Source: Pleurodeles waltl
Taxonomy: Eukaryota; Chordata; Amphibia; Caudata; Salamandridae
Reading direction: 5' to 3'
NCBI RefSeq assembly: GCF_031143425.1
Contig: NC_090446.1
Span: 1,021,779,066-1,021,843,065 of the forward strand
Length of the DNA: 64,000 bases
Shown: one piece after another, positions 1 through 11,881 of the stretch
How the letters are laid out: each line of letters opens with the position of its first letter
How positions within the stretch are numbered: position 1 is the stretch's first letter
Program-made: the position numbers and the translations under genes
The notes under the pieces: generated by a model
What the model was told of the DNA's origin: nothing
Seen by the model: the letters and a program-made list of their open reading frames with translations, nothing else
Databases searched by the model: none

Positions 1-344
1 GCCTGGATAACAAGGCTACATCACTAATGTCATACTGCTCAGACAACACCTGAGGAGGAGACATAGGCAACTGGTCACTCAAACACACCTGCAAAGTCTG
101 ACAAACAAATCGGACCTTCATACGATAAACAGGCTTATACAATCAAACACACATGACCCACCTTCATCTTCAAACATCAACAATGTTTACATCCACACCA
201 CATCCAAACATGAACATGCATAGGAAATGGCACGGAACATGTACACTGCATGCAATGTGAATCAAAAGTGAATGGGGCAGGTCCTGAGAGGCAAGTGTGT
301 TGGCAGGGCACTCACAACACCCACAGTCAGTCAATGTGTATTCT
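1..344. other. No recognisable gene
   Basis: I see no supported open frame, RNA gene or clear repeat in this stretch. By inference it lies within the intron or flank of the Harbinger A Myb-like partner gene whose last exon begins at 1633. Confidence 0.3.
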
Positions 345-1400
345 GGCAAGTGTAATGTATACTTTGCGCATTAGCCTCAGGCTGTAGGCCTTTCTGCACC
401 TTACCCTGAATGTACTCTTACGCATATGCTCACATCTAAGAGCCTCTGAGCACTTTGCACTACATGCTTCTCATTGGCCTTCCTATCAGGAAATATACCA
501 AATAGCCAGTCCTAGGGTGTTGTTAATAAGTCCAATCACACTGTTTTGCCTACATCTGCACTGGAGTGTGCCAGAACAGATACACTCTGTGCCCCAGTCA
601 AGGATACAGTCTGGTACTTTGCGGATAGATGGGGTAGGGGTTCTGATTTGGCATTCCTGCGTAGGGAAACTATCTCATCACCATGACTTATGACTTATAA
701 AATCACTTCCTTGTCCCAAGACACACAAGAGGGAGTCTCCAAACAGAGAAACACCAGACGCTGCCTGCCTTGCTGCAGATGCAAAACCAGATCATAGGCC
801 ATTGCTCAGATATGACGGATGAAGTCTCCCCAGTGATTCAGACAGGCAGGCTAGAAGCTTAACATGCTGTGCTATAAATAGAACAAGCAGAGGGAGAGTA
901 CAAACTGTTAGGCACCATGATAGTTTTCGACCAATGTCTTACTCTCCTGCTGACTATTTCAAGTCTACCATGTTGAAGTATTTGGGTTATTGTGGCTCAC
1001 ACCTAAATATAGACAAGTCAGTTGTTCAAAGAGATCATCATATGAAACAAATACTGTCTTTGACTTTTGTGTATGAGTTCATACTGGAAAAGAGTGAAGA
1101 TGTTGGGATCTGAGTGACCACAACTTCCCTGAAAAGTTCCAAAGATGTCATGCGCTCGGATGTATAATCATTCCTTTGCTGTGGGAGACATGAGCCAATG
1201 CTAGTTAGCTAGAGCAAAATGAAAGAATCAGGGTGACAGAGTCAATTAAAAGTGGGTCAGACTCAGTCCATCACACCATTAGCTATCCTGCTGCCTCGTA
1301 AGCAAGTCAGCTCAGGTCGGATAATGAGAACACACCCTCGAAAATGTCTCTACATAAGAATAGTTAATCACGGAGGGACTAGTAGGACACAAAGATGCCT
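345..1400 (+). repeat. Diverged LTR-like repeat, copy 1
   Basis: This stretch is a diverged relative of 35616-36600. The two share blocks in the same order: a TAGGCCT segment followed by TGCAC-like sequence, an AGAGGGAG segment, TAACATGCTGTGCT (near 860 here and 36106 there), GGATCTGAGTGACCAC-like sequence (near 1107 and 36358), a TTAGCTGGAAC-like segment, and ATAATGAGAACC near the end. The noncoding nature, the length near 1 kb and the AATAAAA in the sister copy suggest an LTR of an old endogenous retroelement. No LTR boundary or target duplication is seen, so both ends are approximate. It carries no coding capacity. Confidence 0.45.
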
Positions 1401-1632
1401 ATTCACAAAATGTTACAAAGCAACACCTAGCGGCAATTAGGCAGACAAGTCTGGTAGCTCCACATCACACATGTGACACACAGGTGGGCCATAGGCCTAC
1501 AACAATGCCCATATGAAGGACAGAAGATACCCAGAAAAAAACAGAGACCAAAGATAAGGCATCCAAACGCCTGTAACTGTTTGCAAACTTGTTACAACAC
1601 AGACACACTAATTGTACCCTGTTTCATTGCAG

Positions 1633-2393
1633 AGGAACATGGATCTCCTGCCGATATGCCTGACCCTGATTTCCCTGATGACATCGATGACGACCCCATC
1701 AACCTCTCCCCACAAACCCTCAACATGGTCTTTGGAAGCCTCCAAACCCCACCTTCAGTCCCAAGGAGGAGCCCAGAAGAAGCAGCCACCCCAGTAGACC
1801 CACCTGCCACCCCAAATGTAATACCTGCCAGCTCCAACACAGCTGAGGACTCCGACGACACTGGAACCAGCTTTGAAAGAACCGTCGTTGGGGTCCAGCG
1901 GGAGCTGGCCAAGGAGGTGCGGGTGGGGATGCAAACTATGGCAGCCAGCCTTGAGGGGGTGCGTTCGTGCATGATCCCTCCTGCTGATCAGACAGCTGTG
2001 ATGCAAGCACTAACATCGCACATGCAGGAACTTGTAGAAACACAAAAGCAAATCGCCACAGCTGTCATCCAGTTGACGGAACAACTAAGAATGCAAGCCA
2101 GTCAACGGGTGCACGAATGCAACATCGAACCCCTCAGGGCTGACCTGGCTGCCTACCATCGGGATGTGGCTGCCATTCTGAGAAACCAGCAGGCCCTCCT
2201 TGCTGCAGTATTGCCCTTCCTAAGTCCACAGGGACTAGCCCCCGGGATGTCTGCCTCCATGTCTTCTAACACTGAGGTGTGTGTTGCCCCTTCACAACCA
2301 ACAACAACAAGGACAGAGGAGGCAACACACACATCAGAAGAAGAAGACGTGGAACAGATAACCTTCACACGGAGGAGTACCCGGAAGCCCTAG
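1633..2393 (+). CDS. Harbinger Myb-like partner protein, last exon
   Basis: An open frame follows a good splice acceptor (TTTCATTGCAG ending at 1632) and ends at a stop at 2391-2393. The exon encodes about 253 residues. An acidic Asp/Pro-rich start (PDPDFPDDIDDD) is followed by a Pro/Ser/Thr-rich linker. A long helical, probably coiled-coil stretch follows, with repeated Gln and Leu (LVETQKQIATAVIQLTEQL), and the C-terminus is basic (RRSTRKP). This layout matches the C-terminal half of the salamander Myb-related partner proteins that accompany HARBI1. The N-terminal SANT/Myb domain should lie in exons upstream of the window, since no matching exon is visible in 1-1632. Orientation is convergent with the HARBI1 gene at 11806-10061, the same arrangement as in Harbinger C. 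A polyadenylation signal lies at 2645. The frame is intact here. Assignment to the same element as 10061-11806 is inference. Confidence 0.6.
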
Positions 2394-2644
2394 TCCCTGC
2401 ACCATGGCCTACTCTGACCAAGGTCCTGCGTTTAGTCAAAGCCCAGTTTCTGAACACCTACACTCAATGACTGTTTGGCAATCCACTGTTTGACTTGTCC
2501 ACATTGCCAGTGAATGTCTCTCTCCTACAATTTGGTAATCCTGTCCCTCTGCACTGACACCTTCTATAGGCTCACCAAGAAATGATGCCCCAGAACGGAC
2601 TCAGCAAAAATGTTGAATGGACAATTTGCACTACAACACCTGTA

Positions 2645-2650
2645 AATAAA
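2645..2650 (+). terminator. Polyadenylation signal AATAAA
   Basis: A canonical AATAAA lies 252 bases after the stop of the + strand Myb-like exon, so it is the likely 3' end of that transcript. Confidence 0.5.
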
Positions 2651-3917
2651 TCGCACTTGCTCACCTATTGTGTCTCTGTGTCATTTCACACTTCAACTGT
2701 GCAGTACCTAACTCCAAAGTGGCTGTGTGGCAACCCTGTTGAATCTCTATACTACTGTCCTGATGTCATATATTCAGATCCATCTGTGCATTGGCCAGGA
2801 TTGCATCATAGCCCTACCATACTGAGGGAAATAACTGAGGAAGGAACTAAGCACACACAATCATGCTGTGTTGGTCAGAATGATGCACCATCTATCGCTA
2901 TTCCAGAGAGCAAATGGTGGCTGGGAAATGTAGGCTCCATGCAAGACTTAAATAAGAATGGATGCCGCTTAATGTAATGAATCGTGTACAAATCACACTG
3001 CATTAACTTCCCTTATAGAGTAGGCGTCCATGAAGGAAATTCATGCTGCTTCAGTACACACATGATGTAGCTCAGCAATGAAAGCAGCAATACATGAGTG
3101 TGAACAACTCCTCATCTACAAAGATCTCCCTGAGCTTCACACTGCTGTCCGACCTAACAATTAACCCACATTGACATGTAATGAAGCACTCTTTGTGAAG
3201 TTGGACACATATCATAACAAAAGCTTGGTGTACAATGCACACTACCAATGGGGAGTCTCCCAATTTGAGGATACTTAACAAGTGAGCACACGGGTAGATG
3301 GGATGTTAAACATCCATTCCCAGGGGATGCTGAGCATAGGACACAAATGTCACACTAAATCATTCTGCAACATGGATGTCAAGGCCATGATAAAGTAGCA
3401 CCTAACGCATCAAGTAAAGGGTTAACAAAATATTTATTTATATCTAGTACTACAAGAGGCAACTAAGGGAAAGGTACACCTACACTAATCTAACCTGACT
3501 ACTAATAACCCACAACTGTCCCTATCTAACCTAAGCTAAACTTACTCTACACATGTAACGAAACGATCTAAACATCAACCCCCCACCCACCATTATGAGA
3601 CAGGACACATGCAGGACAAAACATACTAACCTACACACATACTACACTATCCTAAACAAGCAGATATATATTTTTTTTTTTAAATTTTTTTTTTTTTTTT
3701 TTTTTTTATTAAACATGAATCCCAACATTGCCCCCCACCCACCCACCCACACACAAATATTTGAGAAAAATAACAAGGACCCCCCACCCTCTTCCCTAAC
3801 ACTAACTAAGCTACATACCTATCCTAATCCTAATACTAATCCCCAAAACCCAACTAACAGGATAAAAAAAGGAAAGAGGTGAGAGGGGAGGGATAAAAGT
3901 TTAAGAGGGCAAACGAA
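2651..3917. other. No gene; poly-T tract on + strand
   Basis: No coding signal is seen. A long, nearly pure T tract with two small interruptions runs from about 3670 to 3708 and is followed by ATTAAAC. Read on the - strand this is an AATAAA directly followed by a long A tract, placed about 200 bases beyond the stop of the - strand Myb gene. It is a plausible polyadenylation site or the tail of a retroposed sequence. Pyrimidine/A-rich CCCACCCACC simple sequence surrounds it. Confidence 0.4.
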
Positions 3918-6900
3918 CTAGAGGTTTGCCCTCCTTAGTGTGCGCCTGATGTCGCGGACCCGGGTCTTTACATAGTTCATGTCATCAGTCAGGTTGTCCA
4001 CCTTCCTCAAAAGTTTGTCCACTTTCAGGGACAATGCCTGGAAGGCTGCAGGGTCCACGGGAGGGTCTGTGGGGAGGGTTTGTGTGCCAGCAGAGGTCGA
4101 GCTAGTGGCAGCTGTTGGTGGGACATGTGACTGTCCTGCTGCCAGCACACGGCTGGGTCCAGGTCGTGCTGCATGCGGCGGGTCCATGGCAGCCGAAGTA
4201 GATGGGACCACTGGGCCAGACCTGGTGGCTGTGTCGTTGGTGGCTGTAGGTGGCACACTTGTTGGAGGCTGTGGTGTGGCCCACCACGCCCCGGAGGCCC
4301 TTTCGGAGTGATACCTGCGGCCCATCCGCCGATACCCAGACTGCACCTGCAGGATGTGCCTGTAACGGATGGCACGCCGCTCAAAATGGATGCGATCGGC
4401 CGCCCTCATGTTAGCAGCTGTGAAGAGAAAAGGCAGATATTTACCTTTGGCTTTGCATTGGGTGGGATAGCACAATGGGTTATTTGTACATTACTAGAAA
4501 TGTATAGGTTGCAGCAATTGTCACAACATAGTTCACAGAAGGGCTCAGAGGAAGTACATGTGAAGCATGCATACATAAGGGCATATCACACCTAGAATAT
4601 CCAGGTCTCTACATGATGGATGACATCACCCTACACTACTCATCCTAATCATCCCTACGGTTTTGTACATCATGGCTGCACCTCTTCCGCATACTTACTT
4701 CACTACATATGTCACTATATGTGATAACTATCACACTCCTCACTCTAAGCCATCTGGAATTGGTTGTGTGCTAAGATTGAACCAATGGGCTATAACCCAA
4801 TGTCTACACTAGGGACCAGATGTAGGAAGATGGGAAATGGGACGAACAATCTGGAATGCAGAATGGGGTATCTGACACCGTCTGTGAGTTGCTATGGGGT
4901 TGCTAAGAGCCACCTCATTTACATCAATGATGTGGGTTGCAAGTTGCTCCACCTTTGCAACTATGGGCACTCACGGGGATGGAGGCCTGCTGGGAACAGC
5001 AGACCTCCATGTCCGTGACCGCTTGGAAATAACGCAGAACATGTTCCCCAAGTGTAGGCCGTTTACCTCAACGGGAAATGAGCAGCACTTAGAAATAAAT
5101 TACGACAATTTCAATATTTAATAATTTAAGGCACTTAGGCCCGTATTTATATTTGTTGTTGCGCCGCATTTGCGTCACTTGTTGACGCAAAAGCCGCGCA
5201 AACTTGCAAATTCCAATTGTAATTTGTAAGTTTGCGCCGTTTTGGCGTCAAAAAGCTGCGCAAATGTGGTGCAAAAAAATTATAAATACGGGCCGCAGTG
5301 GTCCCTTGGACCACTGCCTGTTTTGTACAGGATTATTTTGGTACACTCGGAAAGGTGATGGGTTACAATGGGGACCCCTTACAGCTAGCAAGTGGGTTAC
5401 CATCCACTTCAAGTGGATGATAACTGCGACTCACTTAGCAACCACAAACTCCATTGCAAATGGACTTGCATACCACTGTCAGTTGCAAATAGGACTGGAA
5501 AAAGCCTTCATATTTAGGATTAGGAATAAAATCTCCCATATATTTTCATGATCACCTAATACATTTCGGAATAGGAAACAGATGTTTGCAACTCACACAC
5601 AATAATTATGAGTTTATCAACTTGTACACAGTTTGGCACATCTGGCCCTAGGTTCTGACTCACGACACAAAAGGTGTCAAGTAAGTGTGAGATACTGGTT
5701 GCTACAGTCCAAGGTAGCCTGTTTCACATTAACATCCCAGTCGTTGAGGGTGGTGTGGGAAGAACAACCACCAATCTCATGTGAAATGCACACCCAGGAG
5801 TGTATTGAACGTTCACCAAGTATGTGCCTTCACACACAAGACCTATGAATGGCTAGCAACACGTTGGACTTAGGCAAACATTGTGACATCCATGGACCAC
5901 ACATGTCACAATGATATGACTTTTGCCAACATGACATACTATCAGTGAGGCATGTTTTACTACACACACAGAGGAGGTGGAACACCCATTCTCATGATTC
6001 AACAGAACACATAGGCCATTGCACTCAAGTCACACACACTCCTAGTTCAGCTTGTGTAAGTACATGCCCCCGGAAGATCCAACCTACAGTGTGCACAGTC
6101 CATCCTCAACTAGGAAGATGCACTTTTCATCACAGCCATGTGCCTAAGCTATATGGGAGAATGTCAGTCTGATATGCAGACTCAGTTCATGTCAAGTCCC
6201 CGACCAAGTCTTACTTTGACCAGTGTATTCTAAGTAACTCATCCCATTCCCCATTGCGGCCCAACTGTAATGTCCTACAGCCCCTCAATCTCAGAGATGG
6301 CTAGGTGTTGCTTAACAGAAACATAAGTCCAATTTGATATCACACTAACACGACAATGGCAATGAACGGCCAGCGCATCACATCATGATTTCTCTTGAAC
6401 ACACAGTAGTCCATTTTGCGTCATTGGCAAATAAATATATCAAATAGCACTCAGGCAACACTCACTGTAGGTATCGGGGTCGTCGAAGTGTGCCACCTCT
6501 CCCACGGTGTAAGGCTCTGGTCCACCTGTAAAGCATGACAGGAAGAATGTACTCAGACTGGGTGGACTGACAAAATAATTCTGTTACAATGACACTGTGA
6601 GAATATGACATGGTAATGATACACTTTCACACATGCTCATACTGCATGGATGAGTTTGTATTCAACATTAACATTGGATGATTCTCCTGCTACAGTTACA
6701 CACCCTACTACACACATGCAGTGGCCAGGACAGTCAGGTGTCGTCCAAGTTTACTCACAATAATTATGCCCCGACAATATTGTTATCCAAACATCTCAGC
6801 ATGTGCATTCCAGAGAGACATCCAGACACTTGTTCCATGAGGACTGCATGACCACTCACAGTCAAACAGCCTATGTGGACATGTTCAACACAAAGCAACC

Positions 6901-7780
6901 ACACACACATGTGACATATCTGTGGAAAACATATCTGACTTCATGTGACGTGTATAAAACACACATGTATATCATCATCATGGGATTCAAATCAGATTTC
7001 GAGCGATGGGGTCTACATATGTAGGTATGTTGTTTCGACATGACTTACTCATTGCCCATTATGACATGTAGAGTACAAATAGAGCCATTAACGTGTTGCT
7101 TGTCTGACACAAATGCTACACTACATTACATACAGCTACAGCCATCTGGTATGTGTAGAACAACTGAGCCATCTGACTGCTAGCATAGGTCTTCATACAC
7201 ATTGTGCAACACGTACACATTAGGGCACATATGTAAACATTAGTAAGGCAGCATTTGCATCATTGCATCACGCAGAGATGGGCCACACCTGCCAAATACA
7301 GATATATGTATTAAGTTTCTGCTGTTTGAGGGAGAAAAAGTGTAGCCAATTTGGGGATATCAATATATATTGACAAGGGCCTAGGTTTCCCTAGCATTAC
7401 ACATAGGCAGCTCCTTATCTAGCAGATTGGGTAACATTCATCACATGTTCACACACAGATTACTATCATGTCCATGTAATTGATTGCTACTCACCAACAT
7501 GGCCACCAATCCTGACTCCCAGGTGGTCCAGCAGGTCCTGTTCCCTCGTGATCAGATCGGCCCAGCGGTGTTTCAACTGATGGACATTCCGCATGCTCCC
7601 ATGGACCCGGACCATGTGATGGCGCACCTTCTCCCAGCGAATTTTCCGGGCCTCCGTGTGATACCCCTGTATCACACGGCCCCCAGCCTCCAGCATCAGC
7701 GGGAGGAAATGGCACACTAGCCAGATAAATCCCCCCAATTCATCTTCGCCCATCCTGGACAGGCGAGGCCTCCCTGACAT
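3918..7780 (-). CDS. Harbinger Myb/SANT-like partner protein, three exons
   Basis: The gene reconstructs cleanly as three exons on the - strand. Exon 1 is 7780-7495 (start codon at 7780, donor GTGAGT). Exon 2 is 6525-6466 (acceptor TTTACAG, donor GTGAGT). Exon 3 is 4417-3918 (acceptor TCTTCACAG, stop at 3918). Exon lengths of 286, 60 and 500 keep phase, giving 281 residues with no stop or frameshift. Residues 1-95 form a SANT/Myb-type trihelix-like domain (spaced Trp/aromatic residues, ending VHQLKHRWADLITREQ). Exon 2 is acidic. Exon 3 has a basic region (RRMGRRYHSERASG), a Pro/Thr/Ser-rich linker and a C-terminal heptad-like coiled coil (LSLKVDKLLRKVDNLTDDM). In Harbinger systems this partner binds the element ends and brings the HARBI1 nuclease to the nucleus and DNA. 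It is the only partner gene in the window with a fully open frame. Intron 2 carries two nested MITEs. Confidence 0.72.
4812..5648. mobile_element. MITE of the GGGCCAGATGTAG family, diverged
   Basis: The left end is GGGACCAGATGTAGGAAG and the right end is CACATCTGGCCC. The interior is collinear with the MITE at 30543-31225: a GCAGAATGG segment, a CTGACACC-like segment, CACCTCAT with a TCAATGATGTGGGT hairpin, CAGCAGACCTCCATGTC, GGACCACTGCCTG, and a final GCGACTCACTTAGCAACC-like stretch. Flanking trinucleotides CTA and TAG no longer match, so the target duplication is degraded. It sits in intron 2 of the Myb-like gene and is itself interrupted at 5138-5294. Confidence 0.75.
5138..5294. mobile_element. 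157-base MITE, GGCCCGTATTTATA termini
   Basis: Termini GGCCCGTATTTATA and TATAAATACGGGCC are inverted repeats. The interior has GCGCCGCATTTGCGTCA and its complement, so most of the element can fold. It interrupts the older MITE between positions that are adjacent in the 30543 copy. Left flank is TTA and right flank GCA, so the trinucleotide duplication is not preserved. The closest relative in the window is 31229-31376. The Harbinger A end at 12210 has related termini. Confidence 0.8.
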
Positions 7781-8240
7781 TATGACTGATGACTAACAGA
7801 AAAAATAAAGTAGGAAATGGGGAAAGGTAGAGGTGTGAAGTTAAGAAAAGGAGAAAATAGCCCAACTAACCCCAATAACTACCCTACCCACAACAGACTC
7901 CCACAGACAATACAAACAAATACAGGAATGGACAAAACTAGACTTAACAGACTGAGACAATGATACACAACAATATTAGACTGAACAAAGTACAAAAGAC
8001 AAGCTACACAGGACAACAAAGCAGTAATTCACAGGACAACACTCTTCACTGAACCACACAGTCTAGAAAAATCTGAGACTGCAAAGTGAAAGTGAAAGTC
8101 AACTTCCAATACAGATTTGGCAAACAGGATATCCTATTACATCACTTCCTGCATAAAATGGCCGCCGTTTTTTAATCCCGGTTTGCGTCGTATTTTCACG
8201 CATACATAATTTCGCGTCATTTTTTATGACGCATAATATT
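7781..8240. promoter_or_regulatory. Upstream region of the Myb-like gene with GCGTCA motifs
   Basis: This noncoding stretch lies 5' to the - strand Myb-like gene. From about 8160 it becomes rich in GCGTCA and its complement (for example GCGTCATTTTTTATGACGC), resembling the subterminal motif-dense region next to HARBI1 at 11930-12190. It is likely the promoter and transposase or partner binding region of a Harbinger end. No exact terminal repeat was found. Confidence 0.4.
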
Positions 8241-8536
8241 GCACATGCTGCTGAGTGTAAAAATATGATATGAATATTAATATTTATTTACTGTACGAGA
8301 TGTCCAAAAATATGTGCATGTTGCGTCATTTTTTCCGACGCATACATGATGGGCGTCATATTTTATCCACCTACAGGAGTGCTAATGCTGCTGAGTGAAA
8401 AAATATGATATGAATATTAAGATTCATTTACTGTACGAGATGTACGAAAATATGTGCATGTTGCGTCATTTTTTCCGACGCATACATGATGGGCGTCATA
8501 TTTTTGAAACGTACAGGAATGCACATGCTGCTGAGT
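8241..8536. repeat. 140-base direct tandem repeat, 2.1 copies
   Basis: Units start at 8241 (GCACATGCTGCTGAG), 8381 (GCTAATGCTGCTGAG) and 8521 (GCACATGCTGCTGAG, partial), exactly 140 bases apart. Each full unit contains AAATATGATATGAATATTAA, TTTACTGTACGAGATGT, and the palindrome-forming GCGTCATTTTTTCCGACGC. Divergence is low, so the duplication is fairly recent. Confidence 0.85.
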
Positions 8537-10022
8537 CAAATCTGAAATATGATGTAACTTATATTTTGCTGTCTAAATCTGTGAAATTTTTGTATACATT
8601 CAGATTTGACTTTGCATTCTGTGCACTCATGTACGTGACCAAAATATGACACCCATGCTGTATGCGTAGAATTATGATCAAATCTTTTTGTTACGTCTTC
8701 ATGTTTTTAACTTGGGGAAGGTGATTTGTCAGGGTCAAACGGGGCAATGTGATACACATTTGTGTTTGGATATGCCACATGTCCATTGTTGTATGTATGG
8801 CAGGCATTCACACAGTAATGGTGTGGATACGTTACATAATGTCTTTTCCATATTTGTCAACATATTTGTGGCAATTGCTGATGGCTGTTTGGAAATGATG
8901 GATGGGATACCATGATGTATTCCTTCTCCAAATTTGGTCCACACTTATGATGGTGATGCTTTTATCTGGAGTCCTAACAGGGAGTGCAATGGTCACTTAC
9001 AGTTATTATGGGGCTAACCATGTCCTAGCCTCATTTTGTGTTTGTGCTTTGTGTTCTACTCTTGACATGTAGGCCACACATGTACCTTATGCATGTGTTT
9101 GGCTCACAAGTACAGGATTTGTGTATGTTTGTGGGACCGTAGAAGTGGACTTAGGCCCCCAGCACCCTAGGATTTGACCATCCTGATTAGTTACAGTATC
9201 CATGGCTTGGCTTAATATTTTATGGGAAACCTGCAGCAGCAGGCTAATGTAAGGCCATATGGTATGTATGACTGTTGACCATTCATTCATCTCATTAGCC
9301 CATTAGAAGTTTGCAGTAATGATGATTTTGAGCTGACATGCCTACCATTTCCCAATGACTATGTTTGGAAGACTCTGAGCGTTCCTGATGTTCTGGGGAA
9401 TATTCTTTAGTGGGTGTCTGTGTCCCTTTCTGCATTAACTGGTTAAGTGGCATGTCACATTCTTCCTGCTAGGTTCAAACTGGGACCCGACTGTGATGGT
9501 CTACTTTCAATAATTTGGTTGATTGTATGACATATGTGTACATGTGTGTTGGTATGTGGATCCACTATCACCTGTCTGGGTGTATGTTGTCACTGTGACA
9601 TCCAGGTCTCCTCCTGAGTTAGTGGCAGCTAATGTTGTCCCAATTGTGTTTTGCTCATATCACCCACTGGAGAGAAGCCATTGATGACATGGTGACGTAC
9701 ACATGGATGGTCCCACCCTGTCTCTGACCACATGTGATGTGACTTTCACATGATCTACTTTTTTTGTCTGGGTGCAAGACTGTCTCAGGTGTTTTGATGT
9801 AGCATGTGGATTTGCCACATTTGTACTCATGTGGGCCTCTGTGTATGGCAATGTATCATGTCACATCCTACCCTCTGTGCATACAATTGAAATGTTCTTT
9901 TTTGTTGTGATGATTGTTATGGCATTGTTGGTCAAGGAGACCACATTCTTCGTCAGCATTTTATAAGTAAAGGTGCTCAGTAATGCATGGACCAAAGCAT
10001 GATGTGGTGTTTGATATCTGTG
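8537..10022. other. No recognisable gene
   Basis: The sequence is TG-rich and open frames are short and unsupported. It separates the upstream region of the - strand Myb-like gene from the 3' end of the - strand HARBI1 gene. Confidence 0.35.
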
Positions 10023-10028
10023 TTTATT
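10023..10028 (-). terminator. Polyadenylation signal AATAAA for HARBI1-A
   Basis: TTTATT on + is AATAAA on -. It lies 33 bases beyond the stop codon of the - strand HARBI1 gene. Confidence 0.5.
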
Positions 10029-10060
10029 TACAATAGTGTAATAAAGGTGATTATTATACA

Positions 10061-11806
10061 TTAAGCAAAAAAATTATTTACAAGCTGCTGGCGCCTACGC
10101 TGTCCTGCTGCCGTGTTGGGTTGTCCCCCCTCCTGTTGCGGCCCAGCATCCTCCTCTTCGTCATCCTCAGGCATGCCTGGGTCCAGTTCAAGGAGGGGAA
10201 TGTTCCTCTGGACACATATATTGTGCAATATGGCACAAGTGAGGATGATTTTGCACACCATCTCTGGGGAATAGAGTAGGCTCCCGCCAGTGATGTCAAG
10301 GCAGCGGAACCTAGACTTTAGGATCCCAAAGGTCCTCTCCACAATGCTGCGGGTCCTCTTGTGGGCGTCATTGTATGCCCGCTCTGCAGCAGTGATTGGG
10401 TTCCCGAATGGTGTCATCACCCAAGGCTGGATGCCATACCCCTGATCAGCTGAAAGAGAAAGAGAATGGATTGAATTAGATGTAGGAGGCAGTGTTGTAC
10501 GGATCTTTGATGGCTGTAGTTGTCTTGTGTTGTCTGTGACTCTTTTGTGTACTAATGTTCCAACCTATGGTTGTTGTTGAAAAGTTTGCTTTGATATATT
10601 TTCCCTTGGCTGAGCAAGTGTTTGTTGGCTAACCGTTTGTCAGAAGGACTGTTTTTGTTGTTGCAGTAGAGTGTTCCCTCCCTAGCATTGTGACTAGTGA
10701 TACAGTTGTCTGTGTGTCCTCACTGGGGGTGTGATGTTAGTTCCATGCCGAGTTAAAACGTGAAAGTGTATTTGACCCCTTCATGTGTATGAGCCCAGGC
10801 CATCCCATACCTTTTGACTTATGCATTGTATTAGTGTACAGGTTATTTTGAGACTTCCAATCTGTAAAGTGACATTTGGCCAACCACACTCATTGATGTC
10901 TTCACATTAGGCTGTGGATTAAATTCCAATGTGTGACAGGTTAAATGTTGACTTCTGACACATGGCTAGTGATGTGAGTACCTCAGTGTGTTCCTGGCTA
11001 GGTGTTGCTATTGTGGTGTATGTGTTGTTTGTCCTAGAGGGTTTGTGTGCGGTGTGTGTATGGGTTTGTTTTTTGTCCTTACCAACAAGTAGTCCATTGC
11101 CATAGCGTCCATCCTGGAAGTGTTGGTTGATGGTGGAGTGACGGAAGATGAATGCGTCATGTACACTCCCAGGATATTTGGCCACGATGTTGGTGATCAG
11201 TCCTTGGTGATCGACTATGGCCTGGACGTTGATTGAATGTGTGTGCTTCCTGTTGCGGTAGAGGTGTTCTGAATCAGCAGGTGGCACAAGGCGTACGTGT
11301 GTGCAGTCGATTGCACCAAGGACGTGCGGGAAGCCACTGATGGCGTAGAACCCCTGTTTAATTTCCTGCTGCTTCTGCAGTGTGTTAGGGAAGCAGATGT
11401 GGCGGGGTGTCAGGCGAATGATGGCATCCAGGACTTTAGGCAGGAATGCAGAGAATGATGGTTGGGATATTCCACCAACCAGGGCACCAGTTGTCTGAAA
11501 GGAGCCACTTGCCAGCAGGTGTAGTACGGCAAGCAGCTTTGTTTCAGTTGGGATAGTGCGGGGTGTCACTAAAGTGGGGGCCAACTATTGTTCGATATTT
11601 GCCAGCAGCTGCTGAATGGCCTGCCAGTTCAACCGGTACCTCTGGATGATGTCCCGTTCCCTGAGGCCATGCAGGGTTGTTCTTGGGCGGAATATCCTGT
11701 CCTGCCTTCTGCGCTGTCTTTGGGGTCCCTGCTGTTGTTGTTGTAGCTGCTGTTGTTGCTGCAGGGCTCTGCGTCTACGTGCACGTTGAAGAAAAAGCAC
11801 CTCCAT
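10061..11806 (-). pseudogene. HARBI1-type Harbinger transposase (A), one premature stop
   Basis: This is a DDE_Tnp_4 nuclease gene in two exons. Exon 1 is 11806-11083 with donor GTAAGG. The intron is 11082-10450 (633 bases). Exon 2 is 10449-10061 with acceptor TCTCTTTCAG. Phase is kept across the junction, which reads into GYGIQPWVMTPFGNP. The start is placed at 11806 by alignment with the copy at 47086, although an in-frame ATG also exists at 11881. The N-terminus has a CAG/CAA-coded Gln run (about 11726-11765). The catalytic residues are present: Asp in GAIDCTHV, Asp in GSVHDAFIF, Glu in IVERTFGILKSRFRCL. The helix-turn-helix-like region includes LHLLASGSFQTTGALVGGISQ. A TAG at 11585-11587 interrupts exon 1, where the 47086 copy reads Gln-Leu. 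Without it the protein would be about 370 residues. It is therefore a recently inactivated copy. Confidence 0.85.
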
Positions 11807-11881
11807 AGCTCCCTGTTGCTGCTCTGCTGCTCTGTTGTTTGTTCTGTGTGTTCTGCTTAAGTACAGGTGTGTTTGCCCCAT

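Noticed and set aside
4173..4595. 140-residue + strand frame
   Set aside because: Antisense shadow of exon 3 of the Myb-like gene.
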